A stretch of 64,000 nucleotides of DNA, taken from contig DJJU01000013.1 of NCBI GenBank assembly GCA_002434305.1, positions 124,001 to 188,000 on the forward strand, read 5' to 3'. Source of the DNA: Alicycliphilus sp. UBA6560 (lineage in GTDB: Bacteria; Pseudomonadota; Gammaproteobacteria; Burkholderiales; Burkholderiaceae_C). The position numbers and the translations under genes are program-made. The notes under the pieces are model-generated. The model was not told the DNA's origin. It searched no databases and saw only the letters and a program-made list of their open reading frames with translations. Shown one piece after another: positions 17,701-25,933 of the stretch (position 1 is its first letter; each line of letters begins with the position of its first letter).

Positions 17701-18338
17701 GGTGGCCACAGCGCCGCCATGTCCATGGCCAGCAGGGACTCCTCGGCGTAGCCGTAGTGGCGCGCCATGGCGTGGTTCACGGCCAGCAGGCGCAGACTGC
17801 CCTGCTCGCACACCCACATGGGCTGGGCATGGCCGGAAAACAGTGCCTGGTACTGGTGCTCGGAGGCGCGCAACCGGGCGTCCACCCGGCGCAGCTCGAG
17901 CATCGCGGCCAGCGACTCGGCCAGGATGTGCAGGTGCTCCAGCCGGGGTGGCGCGAAGGCCTGTCCGGGCGGCGCCAGCACCTGCAGCAGGCCCACCAGC
18001 TGCCCGTTGGCCACCAGCGGCGCGGCCACGAAGGCGCGCCCACCGCTGTCGCCCAGAACGTGCGCAGGCGCATCTAGCAGCCGCTGCCACAGGGGGTGGG
18101 TGTCCAGCGCCCGCAGGCTGCCGACGGCGGGCAGCGGGGCGGGTCCGGTGCAGGCAGCCACGCGCAGCTGCCGGCCCTCGCGCAGCTCGATCAGCGCCGC
18201 CTGGCCGCCGGCCAGCTGGCAGGCCACGCCCGCGGCGCGGTCCAGGGCCTGCTCCAGCGGCTGCTCCAGCAGGGTGATCTGCTGCTGCACCTGCAGCAGC
18301 AGGGCGTGTGCCTGCGCTTCGTCGTGATCGCGGCTCAT
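14790..18338 (-). CDS. GAF/PAS-linked GGDEF-EAL cyclic-di-GMP protein
   Basis: About 1182 residues from the ATG at 18338 (MSRDHDEAQAHALLL). Upstream in-frame sequence is Arg/Pro-rich and not family-like, so I did not use the longer frame. Order of domains: GAF (about 1-130), PAS (about 140-270), two GAF regions (about 280-600), PAS (about 610-730), GGDEF (about 740-900, with intact RLGGDEFVVLVQ), then EAL (about 920-1170, with GVEALARWAHP, DDFGTGYSSLAYL and KIDQSFVRD). Both catalytic signatures look intact, so it may make and degrade c-di-GMP, or use one domain as a regulator. There is no membrane segment, so it is cytoplasmic. Confidence 0.9.
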   Translation of the reverse strand: MSRDHDEAQAHALLLQVQQQITLLEQPLEQALDRAAGVACQLAGGQAALIELREGRQLRVAACTGPAPLPAVGSLRALDTHPLWQRLLDAPAHVLGDSGGRAFVAAPLVANGQLVGLLQVLAPPGQAFAPPRLEHLHILAESLAAMLELRRVDARLRASEHQYQALFSGHAQPMWVCEQGSLRLLAVNHAMARHYGYAEESLLAMDMAALWPPARRADVPDAVDRAGRTRAPTLWRHQRRSGAPIDVEVVLGPTTFDGRAAWQVLASDVTERCRMEDELARVNRARRMRSACSQVLVRATSEDELLHAICRVAVDMGGYALGWVGMVRSDAARSIDIVARAGQHAQHLEQLRLSWSHTHEAGRGPAGKAVRSGQTVIVRDLGADGQAHPRTAELAHLGFAAMVCLPLKSEDHTFGLLYLYAPEVLHIGTEETQLLEALAADLAFGIQGLRARAEQQRLQSALLQVASAVSAGMGTQFFDQLAGNMAKALGARIACVARFVPVPEGQPTRAVTLSYVHQDQVQPPGEYLLEGTPSEQLLVHRQFVVADRAAELYPRAPILALAHARSYVGQQLTDSRGRALGILFVAFTRALEQAQFVVHMLQIFAARATAELERQEADAHILRQASLLDKAGDAILVRDLEHRITYWNHGAERMYGWRGEEALGQRITTLLYRDQAQFERAMEVLMREGSWSGELIHYDRQGQALEAEGRWTLVRDEQGRPQSVLAINTDIRQRKASEREIQRLAFFDPLTGLPNRLQLLERMGDALALAQRQGSGGALLFIDLDNFKTLNDTLGHDKGDQLLQIVAQRLSGCVRPTDTVARLGGDEFVVLVQALSGQGEPRCQAARQMGEKVLAALGAPYALAGYQVRSTPSVGIALFGPGPATTVGELLKQADMAMYEAKTAGRNTLRFFDPAMQEAVAERAQLEADLREALAQGEFLLVYQPVVDVCGHILGVEALARWAHPQRGMVSPAAFIPLAEETGLILPLGRWVLHTACAQLADWKDRAGWEHLTMAVNVSSRQFRDAGFVQEVVQALAQTGAPADRLKLELTESLLVEDMQATIATMEALRAHGVGFSLDDFGTGYSSLAYLKRMPLAQLKIDQSFVRDLLQDASDAAIVRTIIALASSLDLQAIAEGVETMEQRDWLASAGCTLFQGYLFSRPLPADQLEQWLQGRLATPAR

Positions 18339-18600
18339 GGCCCTGCCTCGGCTGCGCCGGCCCGTGCGCGGCGGGCCCGTGCGGTCGCGGGGCAAGGGGC
18401 GGGGCGGGACGAGCGGGAAGGCATGGTGGGCAGGTCGTGCGGCGGGGCGCGGCGCGGCAGCGCCGGGGCGTGCCGGGCGGCGGTCATGGTACACCCCGGC
18501 GCGGCGGCAGCAGCCCGCGCAGAGATCTGGAAAACACGTATTGGCGCTATCTTTTAAATAGCTGATTGCGCAGTGTTGGCAACATCTTTGGGCGTTTTCG

Positions 18601-19377
18601 TCACAATTCCTCGGGTGCGGCGCGCGGGCACTCGGCCTGCGCCAGCTGCGCCGTGAGCAGCTGACCCAGCTCGGCCTTGCGCTCGGGCGGCAGGCGCGGC
18701 GTGATGGCGCCGAAGCTGATGGCTGCCAGCGTGCCGGCCGAGGGCGCGAAGGTGGCGCCCACGCCCGACACGCCCGTGGTCAGCGTGTCCACGATGTCGG
18801 CCCAACCCGCGGCACGCGTGCGCCGCACGGCCTGCAGCAGCCGCTCGCGCGCAAAGCCGGCCTGCGCGTACTCGGCCGCGTGGCGCTCGAACAGGCGCTC
18901 GATCTCCGCGTCGGCCAGCGCCGCCATCAGCGCCAGGCCGCCCGCGCCCAGGCCCAGCAGCCGGCGCCCGCCCACGTCGGTGGTGAAGACCTTGACCGGA
19001 AAGTGCCCCTCCTCGCGGTGCAGGCACAGGCAGTAGTCGCCCTGGCGGATGACCAGGAACACCGTGTCGCCCGACATGCGCGCCAGCCGCTGCATCAGCG
19101 GGCGGCAGGCGTCCACCAGCGGCACGCGCCGCATCGAGGCAAAGCCCAGCTGCATGGCGTCGATGCCCAGGCGGTAGGCCTTGTCCTCGCCGCGCTCGGC
19201 GAACTGCTCCTCGGCCAGGCACGACAGCAGCCGGTGCGCGGTGGAGCGCTCCAGGCCGGTGGCGGCCATGACGTCCGTCAGGCGGATGCCGTCCTCTTGG
19301 TGCTCGGCCAGCAGGCGCAGCAGCTGCAGGGCGCGGCGCAGGCTCTGGGCTCCGGCGGTGGCGGATGGTTTGTCCAT
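18601..19377 (-). CDS. IclR-family transcriptional regulator
   Basis: 258 residues from the ATG at 19377. It has an N-terminal winged HTH (QSLRRALQLLRLLAEH, LTDVMAATGLERSTAHRLLS) and an IclR effector domain (GDTVFLVIRQGDYCLCLHRE, FTTDVGGRRLLGLGAGGLAL, VSGVGATFAPSAGTLAAISFGA). It is divergent from the enoyl-CoA hydratase/acyl-CoA synthetase operon at 19466, with a perfect 20-bp palindrome in the 88-bp gap. It is therefore the likely local regulator of that operon and of itself. The effector is presumably the acid or acyl-CoA handled by the operon. Confidence 0.93.
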   Translation of the reverse strand: MDKPSATAGAQSLRRALQLLRLLAEHQEDGIRLTDVMAATGLERSTAHRLLSCLAEEQFAERGEDKAYRLGIDAMQLGFASMRRVPLVDACRPLMQRLARMSGDTVFLVIRQGDYCLCLHREEGHFPVKVFTTDVGGRRLLGLGAGGLALMAALADAEIERLFERHAAEYAQAGFARERLLQAVRRTRAAGWADIVDTLTTGVSGVGATFAPSAGTLAAISFGAITPRLPPERKAELGQLLTAQLAQAECPRAAPEEL

Positions 19378-19385
19378 AGTGTGGG

Positions 19386-19405
19386 AAACATGAATGATCA
19401 TGTTT
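19386..19405. promoter_or_regulatory. Perfect palindrome, probable IclR operator
   Basis: AAACATGA-ATGA-TCATGTTT: 8-bp arms, perfectly complementary, 4-nt centre. It sits 8 bp upstream of the IclR start codon and 60 bp upstream of the divergent operon, the classic position for an operator that controls both promoters. The regulator-operator link is inferred from position. Confidence 0.65.
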
Positions 19406-19465
19406 GTAATGCAGGAAAACCCAAGTCTAGACTGGCCGTGAACGGAACCCCAAGGAGACACGGTC

Positions 19466-20269
19466 ATGGCTTTCGCCACACTGGAGATAGAAAACCACGG
19501 CGCGGTGCGCCGCATCCTGCTGGCCCGCGAGGCGCAGCGCAACGCCCAGAGCCAGCAGATGCTGGACGAACTGATGGCCGCCTTCGACGACGCGCAGCAC
19601 GACGACGCCGTGCGTGCCGTGGTGCTGGGGGGCAAGGGCGAGCACTTCTCGGCCGGGCACGACCTGAAGCAGGCCCAGGCCGAGCGCGCCAACTTCACGG
19701 TGGAGGAGCGCTGGGCCTACGAGGAGCTGCGCTACTACGACTATTCGCTGCGCATCTGGGACTTTCCCAAGCCCACCATCGCCCAGGTGCAGGGCGCCTG
19801 CGTGGCCGGCGGCTTCATGATCGCCAACATGTGCGACCTGGTGGTGGCCAGCGAATCGGCGTACTTCTCCGACCCGGTGGGACACACCCTGGGCGCGGCC
19901 GCCACCGAGGTGCTGATCCACCCCTGGGTCATGGGTGCACGCAAGGCCAAGGAGATGCTGTTCACGGGCGGGCGCATCGGCGCGCAGGAGGCCCACGCCA
20001 TCGGCATGGTCAACCGCGTGGTGCCCGATGCCGAGCTGGGCGAGGCTGCGCTGGCGCTGGCCCAGCAGATCGCCCAGGCCCCGGCCTTCGGCCTGCGCCT
20101 GATCAAGCGTTCCATCAACCGCGGCCTGGACGCGCAAGGCCTGCGCACGGCGCTGGCCGCGCACTTCGACACGCACCAGTTGTCGCACCTGAGCGAGGGC
20201 TTCCTCACCGCCCGCGACCGCGGCCTGGCCAAGGCCATCCAGAAGAACCCCGAGAAGGCCGCCTCCTGA
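19466..20269 (+). CDS. Enoyl-CoA hydratase/isomerase family protein
   Basis: 267 residues. Crotonase motifs are REAQRNAQSQQMLDEL, GEHFSAGHDLKQAQAER, QVQGACVAGGFMIANMCDLV and GMVNRVVPDAELGEAALALA. The long Glu/Arg-rich segment after the first oxyanion strand (ANFTVEERWAYEELRYYDY) is more like isomerase-type members than classic hydratases. It is the first gene of the IclR-controlled module. Its stop overlaps the next start (TGATG), implying coupled translation with the acyl-CoA synthetase. Confidence 0.9.
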   Translation: MAFATLEIENHGAVRRILLAREAQRNAQSQQMLDELMAAFDDAQHDDAVRAVVLGGKGEHFSAGHDLKQAQAERANFTVEERWAYEELRYYDYSLRIWDFPKPTIAQVQGACVAGGFMIANMCDLVVASESAYFSDPVGHTLGAAATEVLIHPWVMGARKAKEMLFTGGRIGAQEAHAIGMVNRVVPDAELGEAALALAQQIAQAPAFGLRLIKRSINRGLDAQGLRTALAAHFDTHQLSHLSEGFLTARDRGLAKAIQKNPEKAAS

Positions 20270-22386
20270 TGCTCGCACCCGTCAAGACCACCACCCACCG
20301 GCTGGAGCCGCTGCTCAACCCGGCGTCCATCGCCATCGTCGGCGCCAGCAACAACGCCGCGCGCATCGGCGGCATGCCCATCGCGCACCTGACCAAGTTC
20401 GGCTACGCCGGGCAGATCTATCCGGTCAACCCCAAGTACGAGGAAGTCTTCGGCCTGCGCTGCTGGCCCGACATCGAGGCCCTGCCGGCCGCACCCGACC
20501 TGGTGGTGCTGGCCATCGGCGCGGCCGACGTGCTGCCCATGCTCCGTCGCTGCGCCGCCAAGGGCGTGCGCGCCGTCATCGTCTATGCCGCCGGCTTCGC
20601 CGAGGAAGGCGCCAAGGGCGCGGCGCTGCAGGCCGAGCTGGAGACCTATGTGGCCACCACCGGCATGGTCGTGGCCGGCCCCAACGCCATGGGTTTCGCC
20701 AACCTCAACACCCAGGCGCACACCAATTTCGCCTCGGTGTTCAACACCGCGCCCATGCAGGCGGGCAAGGGCAGCGTCAGCCTGCTGACGCAAAGCGGCA
20801 ACGTCTGCGCCGCGGTGTATGCCATCGCGCGCCGCCTGGGGGTGGACTTCAGCCACTTCATCAACACCGGCAACGAGGCCTGCGTGGACTTCGCGCAGTA
20901 CCTGGAGTACCTGGCGCAGGACGACGCCACCGAAGTCGCCATCGGCTACATCGAAGAGCTGCGCGACGGCGAGCGCTTCATGGCCGCGGCGGCCGAGTTC
21001 GCGCGCCAGGACAAGCTGCTCATCCTGTACAAGGCCGGCGAGACCGACAAGGGCTCGGAGGCCGTGCGCTCGCACACCTCGGCCCTGGCCGGCGACCGCG
21101 CCATCTACCAGGCGGCCTTCCGCCAGCTGAACGTCATCCAGAGCCACGACTTCGTGCAGATGGCGCAGCTGGCCCACCTGGCCGGCTACCGGCGCCAGAG
21201 CGCCGGCAAGCGCGTGGCCATCATCACCATCAGCGGCGCCCTGGGCGCCATCCTGGCCGACAAGTTCATCGGCGCGGGGCTGGAGGTGCCCACGCTGCCG
21301 CAGGCGCTGCAGGACACGCTGCGCGCCGGCATCCCGGACTACGGCATGGTCTCCAACCCCGTGGACGTGACCGGCAACGTGGTCAACGACCCCGGCTTCG
21401 TGCGCACCGCCATGGAAGCGCTGGCCCAGTCCGACGCCGTGGACAGCGTGGTCATCTATGCCCCCGGCTACATGCTCGACCGCATGGCCGACGACTTGTG
21501 CGCCGTGTCGGCCCGCTTCGGCAAGCTGTTCGTGGCCATCGACACCGGCGCCGCCACGACCCGCGAGCAGCTGCGCGCCGGCGGCGTGCCGGTGTTCGAG
21601 GACATCGGCGTGGCCGTCTCGGCGCTCTCGCCCTTCCTGCTGTGGCAGGAGCGCCGGCGCGCCAACCGCTGGCTGCAGGTGCGCCAGCAGGCCGCACCGG
21701 CCCGCGCCGCGCTGCCGGCTGCGCTGGACGAATACCGCACCAAGCAGTTCCTGGCGCAGCACGGCGTGCCCATGGCGCCCGAGCGCGTGGCCGCTAGCGC
21801 CGACGAGGCGGCGGCCGCGGCCGATGCCATCGGCTACCCCGTGGTGCTCAAGGTGCTCTCGCCCGACATCGCCCACAAGACCGAGGCCGGCGGCGTGCGC
21901 CTGCGCCTGCAGGACGCCGCCCAGGTGCGCCAGGCCTTCGACGAAATCATCGCCAGCGCCCGCCGCTACGACCCGCAGGCCCGGATCGAGGGCGCCTTGG
22001 TCTGCCCGATGGAGTCCGGCGTGGCCGAGCTGATCGTGGGCGCCACGCGCGACCCGGTGTTCGGCATGACGCTGACCGTGGGCCTCGGGGGCGTGCTGAC
22101 CGAGCTGTACCAGGACGTGAGCCACCGCCTGCTGCCCGTGGACGAGCAAATCGCCCGCGAGATGCTCTCCGAGCTCAAGGCCTTCCCGCTCCTGACCGGC
22201 TACCGTGGCCGCCCCGAGGGCGACGTGGACGCGGCCTGCGCCGCCATCGCCGCCTTCTCGCGCGCCGTGCTGGCGCTGCAGGAGCAGGCCGACGAGGTCG
22301 AGGTCAACCCGCTGCTGGTGCGCCCGGCCGGCCAGGGCGCCTGCATGCTGGACGCGCTGGTGCTGGCGCAGCCGGCGCAGGACTGA
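20269..22386 (+). CDS. Acetate--CoA ligase (ADP-forming)-type acyl-CoA synthetase
   Basis: 705 residues, a fused alpha-beta NDP-forming acyl-CoA synthetase. The N-terminal CoA-binding Rossmann domain has SIAIVGASNNAARIGG and YPVNPKYEEV. The central ligase domains carry the SHTSALAGD motif, where this family has its phosphohistidine. A C-terminal ATP-grasp domain follows, with YPVVLKVLSPDIAHKTEAGG and a final VNPLLVRP. The enzyme interconverts carboxylate + CoA + ATP with acyl-CoA + ADP + Pi. With a Bug protein and two acyl-CoA dehydrogenases downstream it probably activates the acid that this operon takes up. Confidence 0.92.
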   Translation: MLAPVKTTTHRLEPLLNPASIAIVGASNNAARIGGMPIAHLTKFGYAGQIYPVNPKYEEVFGLRCWPDIEALPAAPDLVVLAIGAADVLPMLRRCAAKGVRAVIVYAAGFAEEGAKGAALQAELETYVATTGMVVAGPNAMGFANLNTQAHTNFASVFNTAPMQAGKGSVSLLTQSGNVCAAVYAIARRLGVDFSHFINTGNEACVDFAQYLEYLAQDDATEVAIGYIEELRDGERFMAAAAEFARQDKLLILYKAGETDKGSEAVRSHTSALAGDRAIYQAAFRQLNVIQSHDFVQMAQLAHLAGYRRQSAGKRVAIITISGALGAILADKFIGAGLEVPTLPQALQDTLRAGIPDYGMVSNPVDVTGNVVNDPGFVRTAMEALAQSDAVDSVVIYAPGYMLDRMADDLCAVSARFGKLFVAIDTGAATTREQLRAGGVPVFEDIGVAVSALSPFLLWQERRRANRWLQVRQQAAPARAALPAALDEYRTKQFLAQHGVPMAPERVAASADEAAAAADAIGYPVVLKVLSPDIAHKTEAGGVRLRLQDAAQVRQAFDEIIASARRYDPQARIEGALVCPMESGVAELIVGATRDPVFGMTLTVGLGGVLTELYQDVSHRLLPVDEQIAREMLSELKAFPLLTGYRGRPEGDVDAACAAIAAFSRAVLALQEQADEVEVNPLLVRPAGQGACMLDALVLAQPAQD

Positions 22387-22449
22387 CCCGCCGCGCGCCC
22401 CTTTCCTTTTTTCTTGTTCGCAACCACCACAACCACTCAGGAGACAACC

Positions 22450-23421
22450 ATGACCTTCAAGAAGATGCTGGCCACCGTGGCCCTCGCCGCTGCCGCCGTG
22501 TGCGGCGTGTCCGCCCACGCCCAGGCCTACCCGAGCAAGCCTGTCACCGTCGTCGTGCCGTTCTCGCCCGGCGGCGCCACCGACATCATGGCCCGCACCC
22601 TGGCCGAGCGCCTGGGCAAGCGCATGGGCCAGCCGGTGATCGTGGAGAACAAGCCGGGCGCCGGCACCATGATCGCCTCCGAGCACGTGGCCCGGGCCAC
22701 GCCCGACGGGCACACCGTACTGCTGGCCGCCTCGTCGCTGGGCATCGCGCCGGCCCTGTACAGCAAGGTCAACTACGACCCGGTGAAGGACTTCACGCCG
22801 ATCTCGCTGGTGGCCTCGGTGGTGCACGTGCTGGAGGTGCACCCCAGCGTGCCGGTGAAGAACGTGGCCGAGCTGGTCGCCTGGCTCAAGGCCAACCCCA
22901 CCAAGGCCAACTACGGCTCGGTCGGCGCCGGCACCTCCACGCACCTGGAGGCCGAGCTGTTCAACACGGTGGCCGGCGTGAAGATGGAGCACATCCCCTA
23001 CAAGGGCAGCGCCCCGGCCCTCATGGATCTGGTGAGCGGCAACCTGCAGGTCATGTTCGATGCCTGGGCCTCGTCCGGCCCCTTCGTCAAGGACGGCAAG
23101 GTGCGCCTGCTGGCGGTGACCACGGCCCAGCGCTCCAAGCTGCTGCCCGACGTGCCCACCGTGGCCGAGTCCGGCCTGCCCGGCTACGAGGCCATGCCCT
23201 GGCTGGGCCTGGTGGCGCCGGCCGGCACGCCCCAGCCGGCCATCGACAAGTTCCACGCCGAGCTGATGGAAGTGCTCAAGGAGCCCGCCGTGCAGGAGAA
23301 ATTCCGCTCGCTGGGCCTGGACATCATCGGCAACAGCCCCAAGGAGTTCGGCGAGTTCATCAAGAAGGACATGGTCAAGTGGGCCAAGGTCGTGAAGGAC
23401 TCTGGCGCACGGGCGGACTGA
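22450..23421 (+). CDS. Bug-family (TctC-type) periplasmic carboxylate-binding protein
   Basis: 323 residues. The ATG at 22450 follows AGGAGACAACC and yields a clean signal peptide (VSAHA/QA, about residue 24); an in-frame ATG 36 nt upstream would spoil it. Signature blocks are YPSKPVTVVVPFSPGGATDI, MARTLAERLG and VIVENKPGAGTMIASEHVA. No TctA/TctB membrane partners are present. It is the second orphan Bug protein of the window and, as in the 3.5-kb operon, it stands beside CoA-activating and acyl-CoA dehydrogenase genes. Confidence 0.93.
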   Translation: MTFKKMLATVALAAAAVCGVSAHAQAYPSKPVTVVVPFSPGGATDIMARTLAERLGKRMGQPVIVENKPGAGTMIASEHVARATPDGHTVLLAASSLGIAPALYSKVNYDPVKDFTPISLVASVVHVLEVHPSVPVKNVAELVAWLKANPTKANYGSVGAGTSTHLEAELFNTVAGVKMEHIPYKGSAPALMDLVSGNLQVMFDAWASSGPFVKDGKVRLLAVTTAQRSKLLPDVPTVAESGLPGYEAMPWLGLVAPAGTPQPAIDKFHAELMEVLKEPAVQEKFRSLGLDIIGNSPKEFGEFIKKDMVKWAKVVKDSGARAD

Positions 23422-23431
23422 CACCCCCCTG

Positions 23432-23486
23432 AGGCGCTGCGCGCCTTCCCCCCTCTCTCGCAGCGCTGCGCGCTGTGGGAGGGGGG
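23432..23486 (+). repeat. GC-rich double hairpin between operon genes
   Basis: AGGCGC-TGC-GCGCCT (23432-23446) is followed by CCCCCCTC (23448-23455) pairing with GAGGGGGG (23479-23486). There is no T-run, so it is not a canonical terminator. It lies in the 180-bp gap between the Bug gene and the acyl-CoA dehydrogenase, where it could trim or attenuate the message. Confidence 0.5.
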
Positions 23487-23601
23487 ACCACGCCACCGGA
23501 CCGGCGAAGCCGGATCCGCGGCGTGCGCTGGCCTGGGTTGCGCCAGCTGCATGCGGCACGTCCCGTGCGCATGCCTTCTCACAAGTACAGAAAGAACACG
23601 C

Positions 23602-24795
23602 ATGCAAGTGGGCTATTCGGCGGAAGACGAAGCCTTCCGCCTCACGCTGCGCGAGTGGTTCGAGAGCCACTACCCGCGCTTCAAGGCCGGCTGGCCGGGC
23701 ACGCCCGACCCCAACGAGCTGGGCTGGCGCCGCGCCTGGGAGGACTACGTGTGCCAGGCCGGCTGGTCGGGCCTGGGCTGGCCGGCGCAGTACGGGGGCA
23801 AGGCCTGGTCGCTGACGCGCCAGGCCATCTTCCATGAGGAGCAGGCGCGCATCGGCGCGCCGCTGGGCGTGAACATCATCGGCCACGGCATCCTGGGCCC
23901 GACGCTGGTGCACTTCGCCAGCGAGGCGCAGAAGGCGCGCTTTCTGCCCGGCATCCTGTCCAACCGCGAAATCTGGTGCCAGGGCTATTCCGAGCCCGGC
24001 GCCGGCTCCGACCTGGCGGCGCTGGCCACCCGCGCTGAGCGCCGGGGCGACCACTACGTGCTGAACGGCCACAAGGTCTGGACCTCGTTCGCGCACATCG
24101 CCGACTGGTGCTTCGTGCTGGCGCGCACCGACGCCAGCGCCCAGCGGCACAAGGGCATCAGCTTCTTCCTGGTGGACATGAAGAGCCCGGGCGTGCGCGT
24201 GGAGCCCATCCGCCAGATCACCGGCGAAGCCGACTTCAACGAAGTCTTCTTCGAGGACGTGCAGGTGCCGCTGGACGCCCTGGTGGGCGAGGAAAACGGC
24301 GGCTGGCGCCTGGCCATGGCGGCGGCCAGCTTCGAGCGCGGCACCTACTTCATCCCGCGCCAGGTGCGCTTTGCGCAGGAGGTGCAGGCGCTCAAGGCGC
24401 TGGCGGCCGACACGCCGCGCCCTGGCGGCGGCAACGCGCTGCAGGCCGACCCGCATCTGCGCCGCGGCATCGCCCGCCTGGCGGCCGACAGCCACGTGCT
24501 CAAACTCAAGGGCCTGCGCGCGCTCACCAATGCCTTGCGCAGCGGCCCGCCGGGGGCCGAGGGCTCGTCCACCAAGCTGCAGTGGAGCGAGTCGCACCAG
24601 AAGATGATGAACATCGCCACCGAGCTGCTGGGCGAGCGCGCCCTGGCCGGCCCCGAGCCTGGCGGCTGCGACCTGCGCGCCGCGCTGTGGACGCGCGACT
24701 ACCTGTGGACCCGCGCCGAGACCATCCTGGCCGGCACCTCGGAGGTGCAGCGCAACATCCTGGCCGAGCAGATGCTGGGCCTTCCCAAGAACTGA
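23602..24795 (+). CDS. Acyl-CoA dehydrogenase (large-type subunit)
   Basis: 397 residues from the ATG at 23602. In-frame codons upstream (from 23551) are not family-like. Motifs: GWSGLGWPAQYGGKAWSL, CQGYSEPGAGSDLAALATRA, LNGHKVWTSFAHIADWCFVL, and a C-terminal ETILAGTSEVQRNILAEQ as in the FadE-related group that pairs with a small subunit. It oxidises an acyl-CoA at the alpha-beta bond and feeds ETF. It is followed 13 bp later by the divergent partner gene. The parallel pair at 5783-8040 suggests duplicated pathways for different acids. Confidence 0.93.
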   Translation: MQVGYSAEDEAFRLTLREWFESHYPRFKAGWPGTPDPNELGWRRAWEDYVCQAGWSGLGWPAQYGGKAWSLTRQAIFHEEQARIGAPLGVNIIGHGILGPTLVHFASEAQKARFLPGILSNREIWCQGYSEPGAGSDLAALATRAERRGDHYVLNGHKVWTSFAHIADWCFVLARTDASAQRHKGISFFLVDMKSPGVRVEPIRQITGEADFNEVFFEDVQVPLDALVGEENGGWRLAMAAASFERGTYFIPRQVRFAQEVQALKALAADTPRPGGGNALQADPHLRRGIARLAADSHVLKLKGLRALTNALRSGPPGAEGSSTKLQWSESHQKMMNIATELLGERALAGPEPGGCDLRAALWTRDYLWTRAETILAGTSEVQRNILAEQMLGLPKN

Positions 24796-24808
24796 CGGCA
24801 GGCACCGC

Positions 24809-25849
24809 ATGGATTTCGCACTGAACGAAGAGCAGCAGATGCTGCAGGCCTCGGCCCGGCGCTTCTTTGCCGACCGCCACCCGCTGGCGCGGGCGCGCCG
24901 CGCCCTGCCCTGGAGCGACCCGCTGCAGCAGCGGCTGTGGGCCGACATGGCCGGCATGGGCTTCATGGCGCTGCTGCTGCCGGAGGACGACGACGGCCTG
25001 GGCCTGTCGCTGACCGAGGCCAGCCTGGTGGCCGAGGAAGCCGGCCGCCAGCTGGTCAACCTGCCCTGGGCTGCCAGCGCCGTGCTGCTGGCGCTGTGGC
25101 TGAAAGCCGCGCCGCGCCCCGCACCCGCCGTGCTGCAGAGCGCCGTGCAGGCGGCCCTGGCCGGCGAGCGCGCCCTGCACTGCGTGGCCGAGACGGACGC
25201 CTGGTGGGACCACGCGGGCCAGTGCAGCGACATCGTGGTGGTGCGTGGCTGGCACGACCCCGCAGCGCCGCTGCAGATCGCGCTGGTGGACGCGTCGGCC
25301 TTGCCGTGCGCCGAGGCGCTGGACCCCACGCTGCGCCAGTGCGCCGCGCCGCCGCCGCAGCAGCAGCAGGCGCTGCAGTGGCACACGCTGGAGATCCCGG
25401 CCGAGGCGCGGGCGCACGCCCGCCTGGCCCACCGCCTGATGCTGGCGGCCGAGCTGGTGGGCGCCGCGCAGGCGGCGCTGGACCTGTCCGCCGCCTATGC
25501 CCGCGAGCGCGTGCAGTTCGGCAAGCCCATCGGCAGCTACCAGGCCATCAAGCACCAGCTGGCCAACGCCTGGATGGGCGTGGACAACGCCCGCCTGGCC
25601 GTGCTGTACGCCACGGCGGCGCTGGACGGCAGCCTGCCCGACGCGCGCTTTGCCTGCGCCGTCGCCGAGCTGGAGGCCATCGAGGGCGCGCTCGCGTGCA
25701 CCCGCACCGCCATCCAGGTGCACGGCGGCATGGGCTTCACCTGGGAGCACGACGCGCACCTGTACCTCAAGCGCGCTCAGCACCTGGCGGCGCGCCTGGG
25801 CGGCGCCTCGCGGGCGCTGGATCAGGTGGAAGCGCTGGCCCTGGCCTGA
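24809..25849 (+). CDS. Acyl-CoA dehydrogenase (divergent, small-type subunit)
   Basis: 346 residues. The N-terminus MDFALNEEQQMLQASARRFF is a standard acyl-CoA dehydrogenase start. The middle beta domain is poorly conserved. The C-terminal domain shows YARERVQFGKPIGSYQAIKH and IQVHGGMGFTWEHDAHLYLK. It is the last gene of the 19466-25849 module and likely the partner of the dehydrogenase just upstream. A palindromic repeat between its stop and the convergent DAHP synthase may end both transcripts. Confidence 0.9.
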   Translation: MDFALNEEQQMLQASARRFFADRHPLARARRALPWSDPLQQRLWADMAGMGFMALLLPEDDDGLGLSLTEASLVAEEAGRQLVNLPWAASAVLLALWLKAAPRPAPAVLQSAVQAALAGERALHCVAETDAWWDHAGQCSDIVVVRGWHDPAAPLQIALVDASALPCAEALDPTLRQCAAPPPQQQQALQWHTLEIPAEARAHARLAHRLMLAAELVGAAQAALDLSAAYARERVQFGKPIGSYQAIKHQLANAWMGVDNARLAVLYATAALDGSLPDARFACAVAELEAIEGALACTRTAIQVHGGMGFTWEHDAHLYLKRAQHLAARLGGASRALDQVEALALA

Positions 25850-25866
25850 TCAGAAAAATACAAGCC

Positions 25867-25918
25867 AAATCGGACTCCAGCGCTTATCTGATAAGCGCTG
25901 ACAGCTATCAAAAGTGAA
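25867..25918 (+). repeat. ~50-bp palindromic dispersed repeat, copy 5 (best preserved)
   Basis: CAGCGCTTAT-CTG-ATAAGCGCTG is a perfect 10-bp stem with a 3-nt loop. It is preceded by AAATCGGACTC and followed by ACAGCTATCAAAAGTGAA. It lies between two convergent genes and could act as a bidirectional transcript end. I used it as the reference for the family. Confidence 0.85.
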
Positions 25919-25933
25919 GCGCAAGGAGGCGCT

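Noticed and set aside
18339..18494. A 52-residue N-terminal extension of the GGDEF-EAL protein
   Set aside because: It is Arg/Pro-rich with no family similarity; the ATG at 18338 starts a normal helical segment.
19741..25386. An open frame of about 1880 codons on the minus strand across the second acyl-CoA module
   Set aside because: It is the antisense shadow of well-supported plus-strand genes in high-GC DNA; its composition (Gly/His/Gln/Ala) is not protein-like.
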